A stretch of 64,000 nucleotides of DNA, from assembly GCA_013368375.1 (NCBI GenBank), contig JAACJP010000045.1, positions 186,001 through 250,000 of the forward strand. Reading direction: 5' to 3'. The notes under the pieces are model-generated. The model saw only the letters and a list, made by a program, of their open reading frames with translations. It made no database searches and was not told the origin of the DNA. The position numbers were made by a program, and so were the translations under genes. Shown here piece after piece: positions 23,411 through 32,927 of this stretch; position 1 is the stretch's first letter, and the number at the start of each line of letters is the position of its first letter. Origin of the DNA: Tricholomella constricta (Eukaryota > Basidiomycota > Agaricomycetes > Agaricales > Lyophyllaceae).

Positions 23411-23594
23411 TGGATGATGATAAATCGTATCCTGTGTAGCATTGTCTCCTTCCCTCTAGAGGACATCGGTTTATGTACCATGTATCAAACCTTTGAGCGT
23501 CGCCGCGCGCGATGCAGGCTTGACGGGGTGCATCAGGTTTGACGGGGTGAATCCCTGTAATGTAAAAATATGTATATCCCATCAATCAACCATC

Positions 23595-23867
23595 ATGTCC
23601 GTGCCCACCATCACTGTCCTCTATTTCGCCGCAGCCTCAACGGCCACCAACCTCACAGAAGAGCGTGTGCCCATCCCGGGTGACGGCCCCTTCCCCCTTT
23701 CATCGCTCGCCGCGCTCCTGGTCGCGCGCCATCCAGATACGACACTGGGGAAGGTGCTTGAAGGCAGTCAGTGGAGCGTGAACGCGGAGATGGTGGACGA
23801 TCCGCAATCGACGGAACTCAACGGCGGTGAGGAGGTCGCTGTAATCTGTCCGGTATCTGGAGGGTGA
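23595..23867 (+). CDS. MOCS2A: Molybdopterin synthase small (sulfur-carrier) subunit, MoaD/MOCS2A family
   Basis: A single-exon gene encodes 90 residues. The ubiquitin-like MoaD fold is indicated by TITVLYFAAAST at the start, SVNAEM in the middle and the obligatory C-terminal VICPVSGG with terminal Gly-Gly that becomes a thiocarboxylate. The protein donates sulfur to precursor Z in molybdenum-cofactor synthesis, together with the large MoaE/MOCS2B subunit, which is not in this window. The gene starts 184 bp after the thiamine pyrophosphokinase stop. Length is normal for the family and the ATG follows an A-rich leader. Confidence 0.95.
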   Translation: MSVPTITVLYFAAASTATNLTEERVPIPGDGPFPLSSLAALLVARHPDTTLGKVLEGSQWSVNAEMVDDPQSTELNGGEEVAVICPVSGG

Positions 23868-23911
23868 GAGGCGTGAGGGTGAGGACCAGCGCGATGTGAA
23901 ACTAGCTCCTG

Positions 23912-24834
23912 ATTTCTTATCACGACGTACACGGTGCTCTTCCAGATTGCGAGTACCTGCTCTACACATTCCCATCAACAACTTGTATTATATCCAACAA
24001 GGAGCAGAGAAATGCAAAGAAATATCCTTCGCTAGTCGTCTGCTTTCCAGGCGACCCGTTTGATGCCCAACGCATACAGGAGTTCAATGATATCTACGCG
24101 GAGGCAACCAGTGTGCGCGATTACATGGAGACGGTAGGGCTGGAGCAGAATGATGGCAAGCCATTGAATAATGGAGGGAAGACGATATACAATGAAACCA
24201 CCCATTGTCAGTGCGACCATATTCGTATGCATAACGCGTTGACATCTCCCATTGTACATTGAGCTTATGTCCACCGTCACAATCGGAACCAAGAAATTGT
24301 GTGTAGGCAATACACATCTTGCTCCATAGAACGCACTGAGGCATACCCTTCGCTCGCTCGCGACAGCAAATATTTTCCAAAAATCCTCGCCTCATCGCAT
24401 GACCCCGCGTTCGTCTCCCTATCAGCAAACTTGCTTTGCAACGCCATGTAACTCCCAACGCACACCTTACACGCCAAATCGCTGGATCGCAACACTGACC
24501 TCGGAGGTGACGGCATGACTGTGATAGATACACCTGGACACACACCCGGTGAACTGGCGCTTTACGATGCCAATTTGGCAACTCGCTGTATGAGCACGAG
24601 ACCATTTTCCTGGAGGAATGCTCGATCACTGCGTGGTTGTTGCCCATCGATACCCTAATGGTTGTTTGCCGACGGAGGGGGTTGTGGATGCAGCGAGAGC
24701 GTTCGTGCAGAATGTCGTTGATGCGAAGGAGATTGTGGAAGAGGAACGCTGGTATTAAGAGGGAAGAAGAATGTCGGATGCAGACACAAAGATGGGAGCG
24801 GTTCGGTGCGGTGCCGAGAAGGACACGTCGATGA
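23912..24834 (+). pseudogene. Decayed metallo-beta-lactamase-fold hydrolase
   Basis: One reading frame runs from about 23912 through the metal-binding and PGHT regions but is broken. It reads SLVVCFPGDPFDAQRI, then TTHCQCDHI where the HxHxDH zinc motif has Gln for the second His (codons 24203-24220), then an in-frame TGA at 24260-24262, then a TAA at 24449-24451, then TVIDTPGHTPGELALYD, the second metal-site loop. Shortly after (about 24575) the frame shifts, and the rest of the fold (GNSLYEHETIF...ITAWLLPIDTLM) continues in another frame. No intron removes both stops without deleting conserved sequence. I therefore call it a pseudogene. Family membership is inferred from the MBL motifs; the substrate is unknown. 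Confidence 0.7.
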
Positions 24835-24890
24835 TGCGAGGCGTAGGAGTGCATCCAGTGTAAATTACAATACCCATTTTGTGGCAGTGG

Positions 24891-26350
24891 TCATCGTCCC
24901 CTGGAGCGAATGAAGTCGTGTTCCAGCTGTGCCAGGAACGCATCTGCGTCGGTTGCTGAGGGCACTTTCCTTTTGCCTTTCTCTTGTGCAGATTTCGTTC
25001 TCGCTTCTGAAATAGCAAGCGGATCCTGAGGCAGAGGGGCAGCTACATCAACCACCGCTATACCTGCTTCCGGCGTAGCGTTCGAGGCCGCCGATTTGGA
25101 TGCGCTGTCGCCAGCATTCCCTGTGACCTTCCTCCGCTTCGCGTCCACCAATTTCCTCCGCTCCTCTAGCTCCCTCTTCCGCTTCTCCATTGCCCTAGTC
25201 CTCGTCACGTCCCCCGCGACTCGCATGCCTTCCACCTCCCCAGGCCGCACGTCCACTGCACCAAGGTCCTGCCGAGCCTTTCCCGTCTCATCACGCGCAG
25301 CCTTCAGCTCCTCCATCTGCCTTCGCCGTGTCTCTTCGTCACCCGAAAACTGGTAAAACCCGGCTCCCTTGGCCCGGTTCTCGCTCCCGGCGTCGTAGTG
25401 TATATTTAGGGGGTTGTTCTCCTCCGCATGAGCGGCAGCGATCTCAGCGATCCGTTCGGCGCTGGGTTCATAGACAGGGAAATGGTTCGTGGGGTTTCCT
25501 GTACGTCAACAGTTGTGTCAGCCAAATGAAACCGAGGAAACTAAAGGAACGTACGAATTATGATATCCCTGTGTCGGAGTGGATCAGCCAAGTCATACGA
25601 GAGAAAGAGAGGACGTACTCGTCTTCGTCCCGTTCCTCTTCAGGCGCTGGAGCAAGTTCTCGAGGTACTTCCGAGCGTCGTGCAGTCCTGATACGCCCAA
25701 ATTCATCCTCATATTCCACCATTGGGTCGTTCTGTAATGCATCAAATATTGAGTCGAAACGGATAGAAGAGTCTGCAGGAACGCGCACCTCATTTCCCAA
25801 TGGTCGTGCAAGGTTTACCGACTCGTCCACGTCATCACTGTCCGAATCAAAATGGTCTGACGCTTGTTTGGAGTCGAACTAAGGAGTACCTGTTCAACGA
25901 AATCGATACAAGTGACATGAACAGTCACTCACGTCGACCAAGAGTGCATCGTACTGCTTATCATTCAACCCCCCTGTCTTTCCCTTGCGTAGCTTTTCGT
26001 AAATCTTCGCCTTGCGCTCGAGGGCAGCACGCGCCGATTCTAGTGTTGGCTTGCTAACTTCCTCGAGCTCAATATCACGCGACGCCCGGGCCTGCAACCC
26101 TTTGTTTTGCCTCGCCCAAACGGTGGGCTTCTGCGCTCCCATTCGATAGTAAGCAATGGCGAACTAATCTCTTTCTCTCTTTCAAAAGACGCACCTTGTC
26201 GGGACGCTTGACGCCGCCAACGATAAAGTTTGCCTTTCCTGCAGCCTTGCTCTTCGAAAACTCTTCCTCCTGCTTGGAAAGCTCGGCCTTGAGATCGAGG
26301 AAAGAGCTTGCGCTGACCCCCTTTGCTTTCGCCTTGTTGCTCGGCGCCAT
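24891..26350 (-). CDS. CCDC174-like coiled-coil protein
   Basis: Five exons (complement 26195-26350, 25933-26130, 25619-25878, 25555-25568, 24891-25498) give 411 residues. The layout matches eukaryotic CCDC174, a nuclear protein linked to RNA splicing/exon-junction factors: SSFLDLKAELSKQEEEFSK at the N-terminus, KPTVWARQNKG, a charged coiled coil (RAALERKAKIYEKLRKGK), an acidic FDSDSDDVDES, and HYDAGSENRAKGAGFYQFS with DEETRRRQMEEL. The fourth exon is 14 nt. The C-terminal about 130 residues are Lys/Arg/Ala-rich and poorly conserved. Function in yeast-like fungi is not established, so the role is inferred from the animal homologue. Confidence 0.85.
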
Positions 26351-27465
26351 TTCCAAGGATAAGATGAGTTCACAGAACTGAACGAGTCACGGTGTGACAG
26401 ATATTTGGTCGAGTTTATATTCGGGCTCGATACTGATACTGGTAAATACTGCGCCCACCGCGCCCACTTTTGAAATTTCGCCTCGAACCTTAATCCTTGA
26501 AAAGGCAATTATTTATATTTAGATCCGTGTCCCAAACGGGAGCCACGCGCCCTCGCAAACGGCGGGGCGTCACGTCACAACGCTTCTACCATTGACGTCC
26601 ATCATGCCTCTTTAACCCGCCGTGTTCGAAGGCTCCAGAAAGGCGAGTTCGGACACAGCGACGACCAGGACCAGCAGATTACGTGTCCATCACTTCCCTT
26701 ATTAGCAACCCTGCCGTCAACCGCACTTCCCGTCGTCGACCCCGCCCATTTGCTCTTTCGTAACCTGCAGCCCGCTTATGAAGATTTTGTTAGATTTAGT
26801 TGAATGAATACAATATATGGTCATTTAGGCTATCGAATGATCTGTAAGAAATCTTGTCGATGTGTTGTAAGGCTCAAGGCAACCTGCTCATATATCATGC
26901 TGCTACATGGTTTGCTCACGGCACAATACAAGCGGCAAGAGTATCTATGGAAAGAATTACTTTGAATAAATGGTTCTTGGGAGACTTATGAAAATGAAAA
27001 TGTAAATGATATTGCAATCAGGACTTGGAGAGCTCAGTGCACCGGCACCGGCGCGCCCCGCGCCCCCCGCCTTTGTTGTGGCTTGTCTGTCACCTGTCAA
27101 ACTTGTTTGTTGCCTTTTTTAGAATTAAGGTTCAAGGCGAAAAGTGAGTGACTCACCGCGCCCAGCACACACCACCTCGACCACCCACCACACCTACCAT
27201 CCTGGTGAGAACGCACCCGCATTTTCTTCTGAGAGCTTTGCATTAACATAGGCATTCCATAGATCTCGCCGTCTATGCAACCGCCCTCCTAAAAAAAGTT
27301 GGCGCTTGCCAGTCCATTCTTTCCCTTCCTTTCCCTAACATGTCATATTATTCCCAAGCTTTTGGCGCCCACCTATGACCACTCCGTATGAATATCGAAG
27401 AGGGTGTATATAGAAACTGCAACGATAAAGGATTGGGTTCACGGTCCAGTGTCTCGAGCAAGATG
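26351..27465. other. Intergenic region upstream of the CCDC174-like gene
   Basis: This 1.1-kb stretch contains the promoter of the minus-strand CCDC174 gene and the 3' flank of the nucleotidyltransferase gene. A GC-rich patch lies near 27050. No ORF with family resemblance, tRNA or repeat array was found. Confidence 0.5.
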
Positions 27466-28273
27466 CTACCCTAACGGCACCAACCCGGCGCGACGAAAGG
27501 TCTCCTCCGCTGATTTTTTCATCCCTTTCAGACTGGCTGTGTTCATCGCATCTGTTAAGATTCGCAATATACCTTCGAGAGCCTGATGGTCGACATTGCC
27601 CTGAAGGTAAGCTTGAATCGTTTCCTCTTCAGCCAAAATCTCCCACATCGTTAGTTGGAGAGATGCATAAAAGGGGTCTCCCGGAATCTTGACGAGGTGG
27701 ATGACTGACAGGGCTTCTTGAAGAAGAGATAGTCGGAGAGCTTCGTGCTCCGGAGACATTGGTTCTGCCTGATATGTTGTTAGTGATTGCGCTTGAAATT
27801 ACTTTTTAAGATGAGCACCTCAATTGACAGTAGCGTTCGCCGTATGTGGGACATCGTTTCTCCAGCCTTCTTCATCCTTGCATACCCTTGCTGCAACAGG
27901 TATCCCGACTGGCCTCTGGCCACGCAACATCGCCCCATATGGTCTTGGCAGTCAACAAAGCTTCCATGTCGACATACCGAAAAGTTTTACTCTGTTGGAC
28001 GAATGGTATAACATCAACCTCCGCGCCAAGCGTTTCCGGCAGTCGTTTCAGAAATAATGACTGGCTGCCGCAAACGTCAACGAGGAAGTCAGAATCTGGC
28101 GAGTATCCGACGACAATGTCGACATCGCTATCATGATCGGGTCTCTGCGTGCCTCTGCTTACTGAGCCAAACACGCCTGCCCACATGAATGACGGGTGGC
28201 TTGAGTGAACCTCCTCGAAAAGCGGACGACAGAGGGATGAGATGCGATCGATATTAGGGTCGGTGGTCGACAT
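27466..28273 (-). CDS. Minimal nucleotidyltransferase (MNT/KNTase fold) with C-terminal helical domain
   Basis: The N-terminal half has the nucleotidyltransferase signature AGVFGSVSRGTQRPDHDSDV followed by DIVVGY and, one strand later, AEVDVIPF: the GSxxRG, DxD and third Asp of pol-beta-type transferases. The C-terminal half is all helix (ARMKKAGETMSHIRRTLLS, SLLQEALSVIHLVKIPGD, IQAYLQGN). Model: complement 27929-28273, 27819-27890, 27466-27768, 239 residues. The first intron would be only 38 nt (27891-27928); without it the frame breaks, so either a very short intron or a 1-nt lesion is present. The overall order resembles prokaryotic MNT-HEPN proteins, but a canonical HEPN RX4-6H motif is not obvious. 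Substrate unknown. Confidence 0.65.
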
Positions 28274-29298
28274 CAACTTGGAATATTGCATTGAAAGCGG
28301 AGCAGACAACGGGGGCTGCAATTTGGTGCATACAGGCGATACTCCCTACGGAAGAGCTATTAATTAAGGGGCCTTTTGGCTGCAGATGGTTACTCACGAC
28401 TCGTGGAAGGTACTGCCGACTATAGCAAAAATGCGATTGGTTGCATGATGATTTGGTTCTGAGCGTTGGCGGTCGGGGAAGGGTTGATTGTACAAGACTG
28501 CTTTTCCATGTTTTCATCGATAAGCATGAGACGACAGCAGGCGTTTTCTTGGTAAAGAACTTAAAATAAATCGATCCCACTGCTACGCCTCGTCGGCGAG
28601 AGCAAGGTGAGAGTCGCGTTATCAGGAGCATATTGGTGGTACATTGAGACTTCTGTCGAGCCTTATTCGTCCTCCACCTTGATCAGCATCTCCAGACGCC
28701 CCTCGAATGCATGTATTTGCGATGGTATTGATAGAATATGGATTATATGCCTCAATTTTGATGCCTGCCGTGTATGACAGCGACTCATCCACATCGAGAA
28801 TTGGTCTTGGCCGCATGTAAACGTTGACACTGTCGACAGAGCCGTGAACGAAGATTTTTCGGAGGGCTCAACACGGCCAGCCCTCTCATGACAGTACACC
28901 AGTGATTAAGGTTCTATTAGCCGTGACCCTCTGTCGTCCCTCGTTCGCTCGAAGAGCGCAATTTGAGGCTGATGTCAGGCAGAGGTAAGCTTAACGCGGT
29001 TAAGTAGTTGCGCCCCTACAGAGTCGACATTCTGGTCAGCATTCAAGTTGTTGTGTAATGCTTTATTGAGATGAAAGAGCATTTCGTGTAAGACGCAAAC
29101 CCTCACATTTAATGAAAAAATATACCTTCGTACCCAATTGTACCATACGAAAGAATTGTATCTGTCCTGTCGGGTATTTCTTGTTCATCATGAAGCGCAG
29201 TCACAAGTAATGGGCCCGGAAGCATTAAATTATGTAGATTTTCTAGGGCAGTCATGGAACTTTGTTCTGTATTTGTGGAGACAGTAGTGTACGTACGA
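28274..29298. other. Intergenic region
   Basis: This is 1 kb between two minus-strand genes. It holds the promoter of the nucleotidyltransferase gene and the 3' UTR of the aldolase gene. Short minus-strand frames at 28254-28899 and 29109-29342 do not resemble known proteins and do not splice convincingly to the neighbours. Confidence 0.45.
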
Positions 29299-30174
29299 TC
29301 ATATCTGGGTAAGATCTCTCCTCCATCTCGTAATCTCCACACCGGAAGAGTGTGCGAAGCTCAATGCACTGGGTTTCTGCGAGCGAACCGTCACAAAATC
29401 TATATGTTCCGATGCGAGACAAGCTGTGCGAACAATCTCCAACACGAATTTCTCCAACGTGAGATATGCAGACGATTCGATGTTCTATGAGAGGTTCTGT
29501 CCAGCAGTGGCAAGCATTGAGAGAACGGTACGCACTTTCACGATCCCAACGACAATTTCAGAATAGTTTAACAGAGGCCGATCGCCCGGTGCCTCGTGGA
29601 AAACGATATTGGTGATAACTCGCTGCTTGGCCTGGCGCTCCGGGGGATTGACGCCGATGATCACAGGAAGGATAAGATCCACGACAGATATCTTCCGAAT
29701 CACAGGAGTGGCGGCCTGTCCCCGAGGTATCGTGATATCAACACAGAGCGCTTCTGCGAGCAGGATTTGTTTCGGCATATTCACCACCACCCTTACTTCC
29801 TTGGCTGCTTCCCCCGCCAGTGCGAATGCTTCTTCGGCGACTGCGGCCACCAACTTCTCTGCACCGTTAAACGACGATCCCACCACTTTACTGGTGATCG
29901 CTTTGGAGAGGTGACCGTAGTGAACAGAATCGAGGACATCATCCGATCGTCCAGCCGCAGTGAGGAATGAGCTTTGCAGATGCAGATAGACCGAGATTTC
30001 GACCTGTTGCGCACGTGTCCGTCCCCAGCAATCTGGACCGACGTCTGATGATAGGTGCAGCGTGTCGACGAATACAACGTCAGTCTGAGTGCCAGTGGCG
30101 ACAAGCGATGTGGACATCAGGGAAAAAATAAATCGGAAGGCTGCTGGGAGAGGGTGAGATCGATGTTCTGGCAT
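29299..30174 (-). CDS. Stand-alone tandem dihydroneopterin aldolase (FolB-like, folate synthesis)
   Basis: Dihydroneopterin aldolase makes 6-hydroxymethyl-dihydropterin in folate biosynthesis. Two exons (complement 29536-30174 and 29299-29484) give 274 residues with two FolB units: residues about 30-120 (DVVFVDTLHLSSDVGPDCWG ... VHYGHLSKAI) and about 155-270 (SVVDLILPVIIGVNPPERQAKQ ... LNYSEIV, SSAYLTLEKFVLEIVRTACL, KPSALSFAHSSGVEI). In most fungi these two units are the N-terminus of trifunctional Fol1 with HPPK and DHPS. Here the frame ends soon after the second unit (TRWRRDLTQI then TGA) and no HPPK or DHPS sequence follows. A second in-frame ATG at 30117 may be the true start. Confidence 0.86.
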
Positions 30175-30731
30175 TGAGGGCCGCGCATGATGCCTAACTT
30201 GATAAGTTCTTCAAATGCCAGGTTCTAGCGTAACAAAATGAAGTTGGCGAGAGTGAGTTTGAGCTCAGCACATTTTGGCCTCCAAACGCGTGATCAGGTC
30301 ACGACTTTCAGCCAATTTAACTTTCTCGACCTCTGCCACGCATATCGCGTCCTGAGATACGATTTTGACTTAAGCGTGCAAATAGATGAGGGTGAAACGG
30401 AGCAAAGACAGCACGAATAAGCTGAAAACAGTTGTTGCTGAAGTTCGCTGAGGTAAACTTGGTACGAACGCCTGCACAGAATGATGTCTACCCTCGCCCT
30501 TTATGTGCGTGTGCGAGATGCGGAGACCTCGTACAGTGAGCCAGCCAAAACATTCGTACTATCCTCCGTTTCTCTCGAGATCCAAGTCAATTCATGAATA
30601 GTCGGAGCAAAATCCCAAAGCTTGAAATGCTATATTATAAACGGTAACTTTGACTGAAGATCAGCGCAGGTTCAGCTTAGAATACTTCCAACATACTTAC
30701 AATAAAAAACAGCCATAAACGCCCACCACAA
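30175..30731. other. Intergenic region
   Basis: This 0.56-kb gap lies upstream of the aldolase gene (promoter) and downstream of the bL31m gene. No further coding or RNA feature is seen. Confidence 0.5.
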
Positions 30732-31211
30732 CTATTTTCCAGACTTCTTCTTCTTCGTCAGCGATCCTGTCCACAACTCACCGCCCGAGCCCACTCCAGA
30801 CTCCACGAGCGTGTCCATCCAATCAGAGCTTTGATCGTTTTGCCCAAGCTCCTCGAATTTACGGTTGAACCTTCCAAGTCTGCCAGTCATTGCACCCTCC
30901 TCCTCGACTCCCCGCTCGTCTGACCATGCACCAGTGTTCCAGACAGGGTTGTTGGTGGTGTCGCGCGTGAGCCGTATCACTGACCGCGGTGACGTTGTCC
31001 AGTGCGTGAATGACGTGCCGTCTGAACGAATTACACGCTGCGGGAACTTCGGCACAACTGGATTAGGGAGAGTGGGTGCGCGTCGCTTCCAGACGTGTGT
31101 ACGGCCATATGGGGAGCTCGATACAGAACGAATTTGAAAGGATATTGTCGCTTGTATTGAGTGAGTGTGAAGACACGGTAGTCTGCGGGCAGTGACGAGT
31201 CTTGTAATCAT
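30732..31211 (-). CDS. Mitochondrial large-subunit ribosomal protein bL31m
   Basis: A single exon encodes 159 residues. The N-terminus (MITRLVTARRLPCLHTHS, many Arg/Ser, no acidic residue) looks like a mitochondrial presequence. The core RVIRSDGTSFTHWTTSPRS followed by IRLTRDTTNNPVWN matches the fungal mitochondrial L31 family (yeast Mrpl36), a component of the 54S subunit. The tail is acidic then Lys-rich (SLTKKKKSGK). The frame stays open upstream of 31211, but 31211 is the ATG that leaves a presequence of normal length; an upstream GTG-type extension is ignored. I am fairly, not fully, sure of the family. Confidence 0.72.
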   Translation of the reverse strand: MITRLVTARRLPCLHTHSIQATISFQIRSVSSSPYGRTHVWKRRAPTLPNPVVPKFPQRVIRSDGTSFTHWTTSPRSVIRLTRDTTNNPVWNTGAWSDERGVEEEGAMTGRLGRFNRKFEELGQNDQSSDWMDTLVESGVGSGGELWTGSLTKKKKSGK

Positions 31212-31649
31212 GGCAGTGGTTGCTTTCGCTGCAGCGTTGCACGCGAACCAAAATTCGGGACAAATTTGCAGAGGATGATTGTTTGTGTTTGGCAACACCC
31301 TGACGGACCGATGGCCCCCGTCACGTTTGTAGCTCCAACTCACGAAGACAATCTTTGCTGAGCATGCTCTGGATTCGCACACGCGTTTTCAAATCCTGGC
31401 TGGCTACATAGTATCCTTCGGCGAGGGAGTTGGACGCGGATATACGCGCAACGCGTCTCTCGCGACTGATCACGTGTACATCTTGGCTCATTCAAGCGCA
31501 TCGCGAACTCGTCAACCGTCGTCAAGCTGTCCACGTCAATGCTTCAGAAACGAACGGTACGATAGAATGACTGATAAGGTATACTATGGATGTACCGTAA
31601 AGAATGTATCCATAGAATTCGGTCCGATGCAAGGAAGCTATTCAGAAGG
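31212..31649. other. Intergenic region
   Basis: This 0.44-kb stretch is the promoter of the bL31m gene and the 3' UTR of the GPI-protein gene. No other feature is evident. Confidence 0.5.
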
Positions 31650-32612
31650 TCAGAGAACAGCGAGACCAACCAGGCCCATAACACCAGCAAGGCCGTACGT
31701 TCCAACAGAGGATTTGAAGGCAGCGTTGCTAGTGTTGGCGGGGGCAGCACCGGTCGAGGTTCCGGTCTTGCTGGTGTTCGAACCCGTGGGTGCGGGACCT
31801 CCGGTGGTGGATGCACCATTGGTGGGAGGAGACCTGACAAGCGACACGTAAACACAATGTGTCAGAGAACGCTGATATTGGTTGGACTGTACGTGTTTCC
31901 TGCGGTCGGGGCAGCACCACCGCCACTTCCGGAGACCGCAACCGAGGTGTTGACACAGCTAAATCGCGTTATGAGCACTGATTTCTCCATGTCACCTCCA
32001 GGCATACACACCTTGAGTCTGAGCCGCCCTTGATTTCGACGATGTCACTGTACGCCTGTACTCCCGTGTTGTCTTTCAAGGAGAGGGTACTAAAAGATGG
32101 GCAATGAATCTCCGACACTTTGCAGTGAGCAAAACACCCTACATCGAGGTTCCAGCGGGAAGATCTACGTTCCAAGTGAAGGTGTTTCCGTTTTGGTTGG
32201 GGAAAGTCTTGATCTGAATAAAGCGCTACTGTGAGCCATTGTGTGTACCCATGAGTGGCAAAAGACCGCACCGCAGCAGCTGAAGGTTGGCCGCCTGAAG
32301 AAAATGATCAACACCCCTGGCGGAAGAGCGTTATGCACCACACGCACCAGGAATGGCCGACAGGAAGTAAGGCGGTTCGCCGTCAGCCCAGGTCAACAGG
32401 ATGGGTTCTAGCAAGATGTTTCAGCCACAGCGGAGAGGGCAAAGTCAGATCCGGTGACGCACGACATTGCACAACGTTCGTGCTAATCCCTTAATATGAG
32501 CACAATATAGGGTCGCTCAAGCCACATCAGGGACTTACGGGGTATTGATGGTCAAGGCCAGGATGCGAGGGACGACAGAAACGAGAGTGGCCGCAGCGAC
32601 GAGGAACTTCAT
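31650..32612 (-). CDS. Small Ser/Thr-rich GPI-anchored cell-surface protein (Kre9/Knh1 N-terminal-like domain)
   Basis: Eight small exons (complement 32539-32612, 32463-32482, 32348-32407, 32272-32294, 32143-32207, 32012-32089, 31893-31958, 31650-31833) give 189 residues. Residues 1-20 are a signal peptide (MKFLVAAATLVSVVPRILA). The mature start TINTPTNVVQCQPILLTW, then PPYFLSAIPG, TFPNQNGNTFTWNVDLPAG and DNTGVQAYSDIVEIKGG matches the Ser-Thr-rich GPI-anchored family related to Kre9/Knh1. A Gly/Ser/Thr/Pro stalk and a C-terminal hydrophobic segment (GLAGVMGLVGLAVL) after Ala/Gly/Ser residues form a GPI signal. It is expected on the plasma membrane or in the wall. Exons of 20 and 23 nt are notable. 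Role in glucan assembly is family inference only. Confidence 0.86.
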
Positions 32613-32927
32613 TATTATAGGAGGTCGGGGAGTGTATTGCAGAGGGGGAGACGCTGGTATTGGAAGAGGAGAAGATGGAGAAAATACAGTTGCGGTGCTT
32701 CCATTGCTACGGCGTCGGAGCATCAATCCTTTTGAAGGTCCGCGGATAACTGACGCGATTGCCCTTCCCGGCCATCGCGTCACCGCAACACACACAGTCT
32801 GCCCAGAGACTCCCGTTTAACGGGGATGCAAATTAGTGGATCCTAAGTATGGCCCAAGGTCGTCCTTTTAAGATGAGAGTACAATGTAGTCTAAAAGTTG
32901 GGACCCGTGTACGAATTGCAATGGCTT

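Noticed and set aside
24084..24854. 256-codon minus-strand open frame
   Set aside because: It lies antisense to the metallo-beta-lactamase-like frame, has no family motif and a Cys/His/Arg-rich composition typical of a shadow frame.
29109..29342. Extension of the dihydroneopterin aldolase gene toward HPPK
   Set aside because: The frame is different and no HPPK or DHPS motif occurs; the coding frame stops at 29299-29301.
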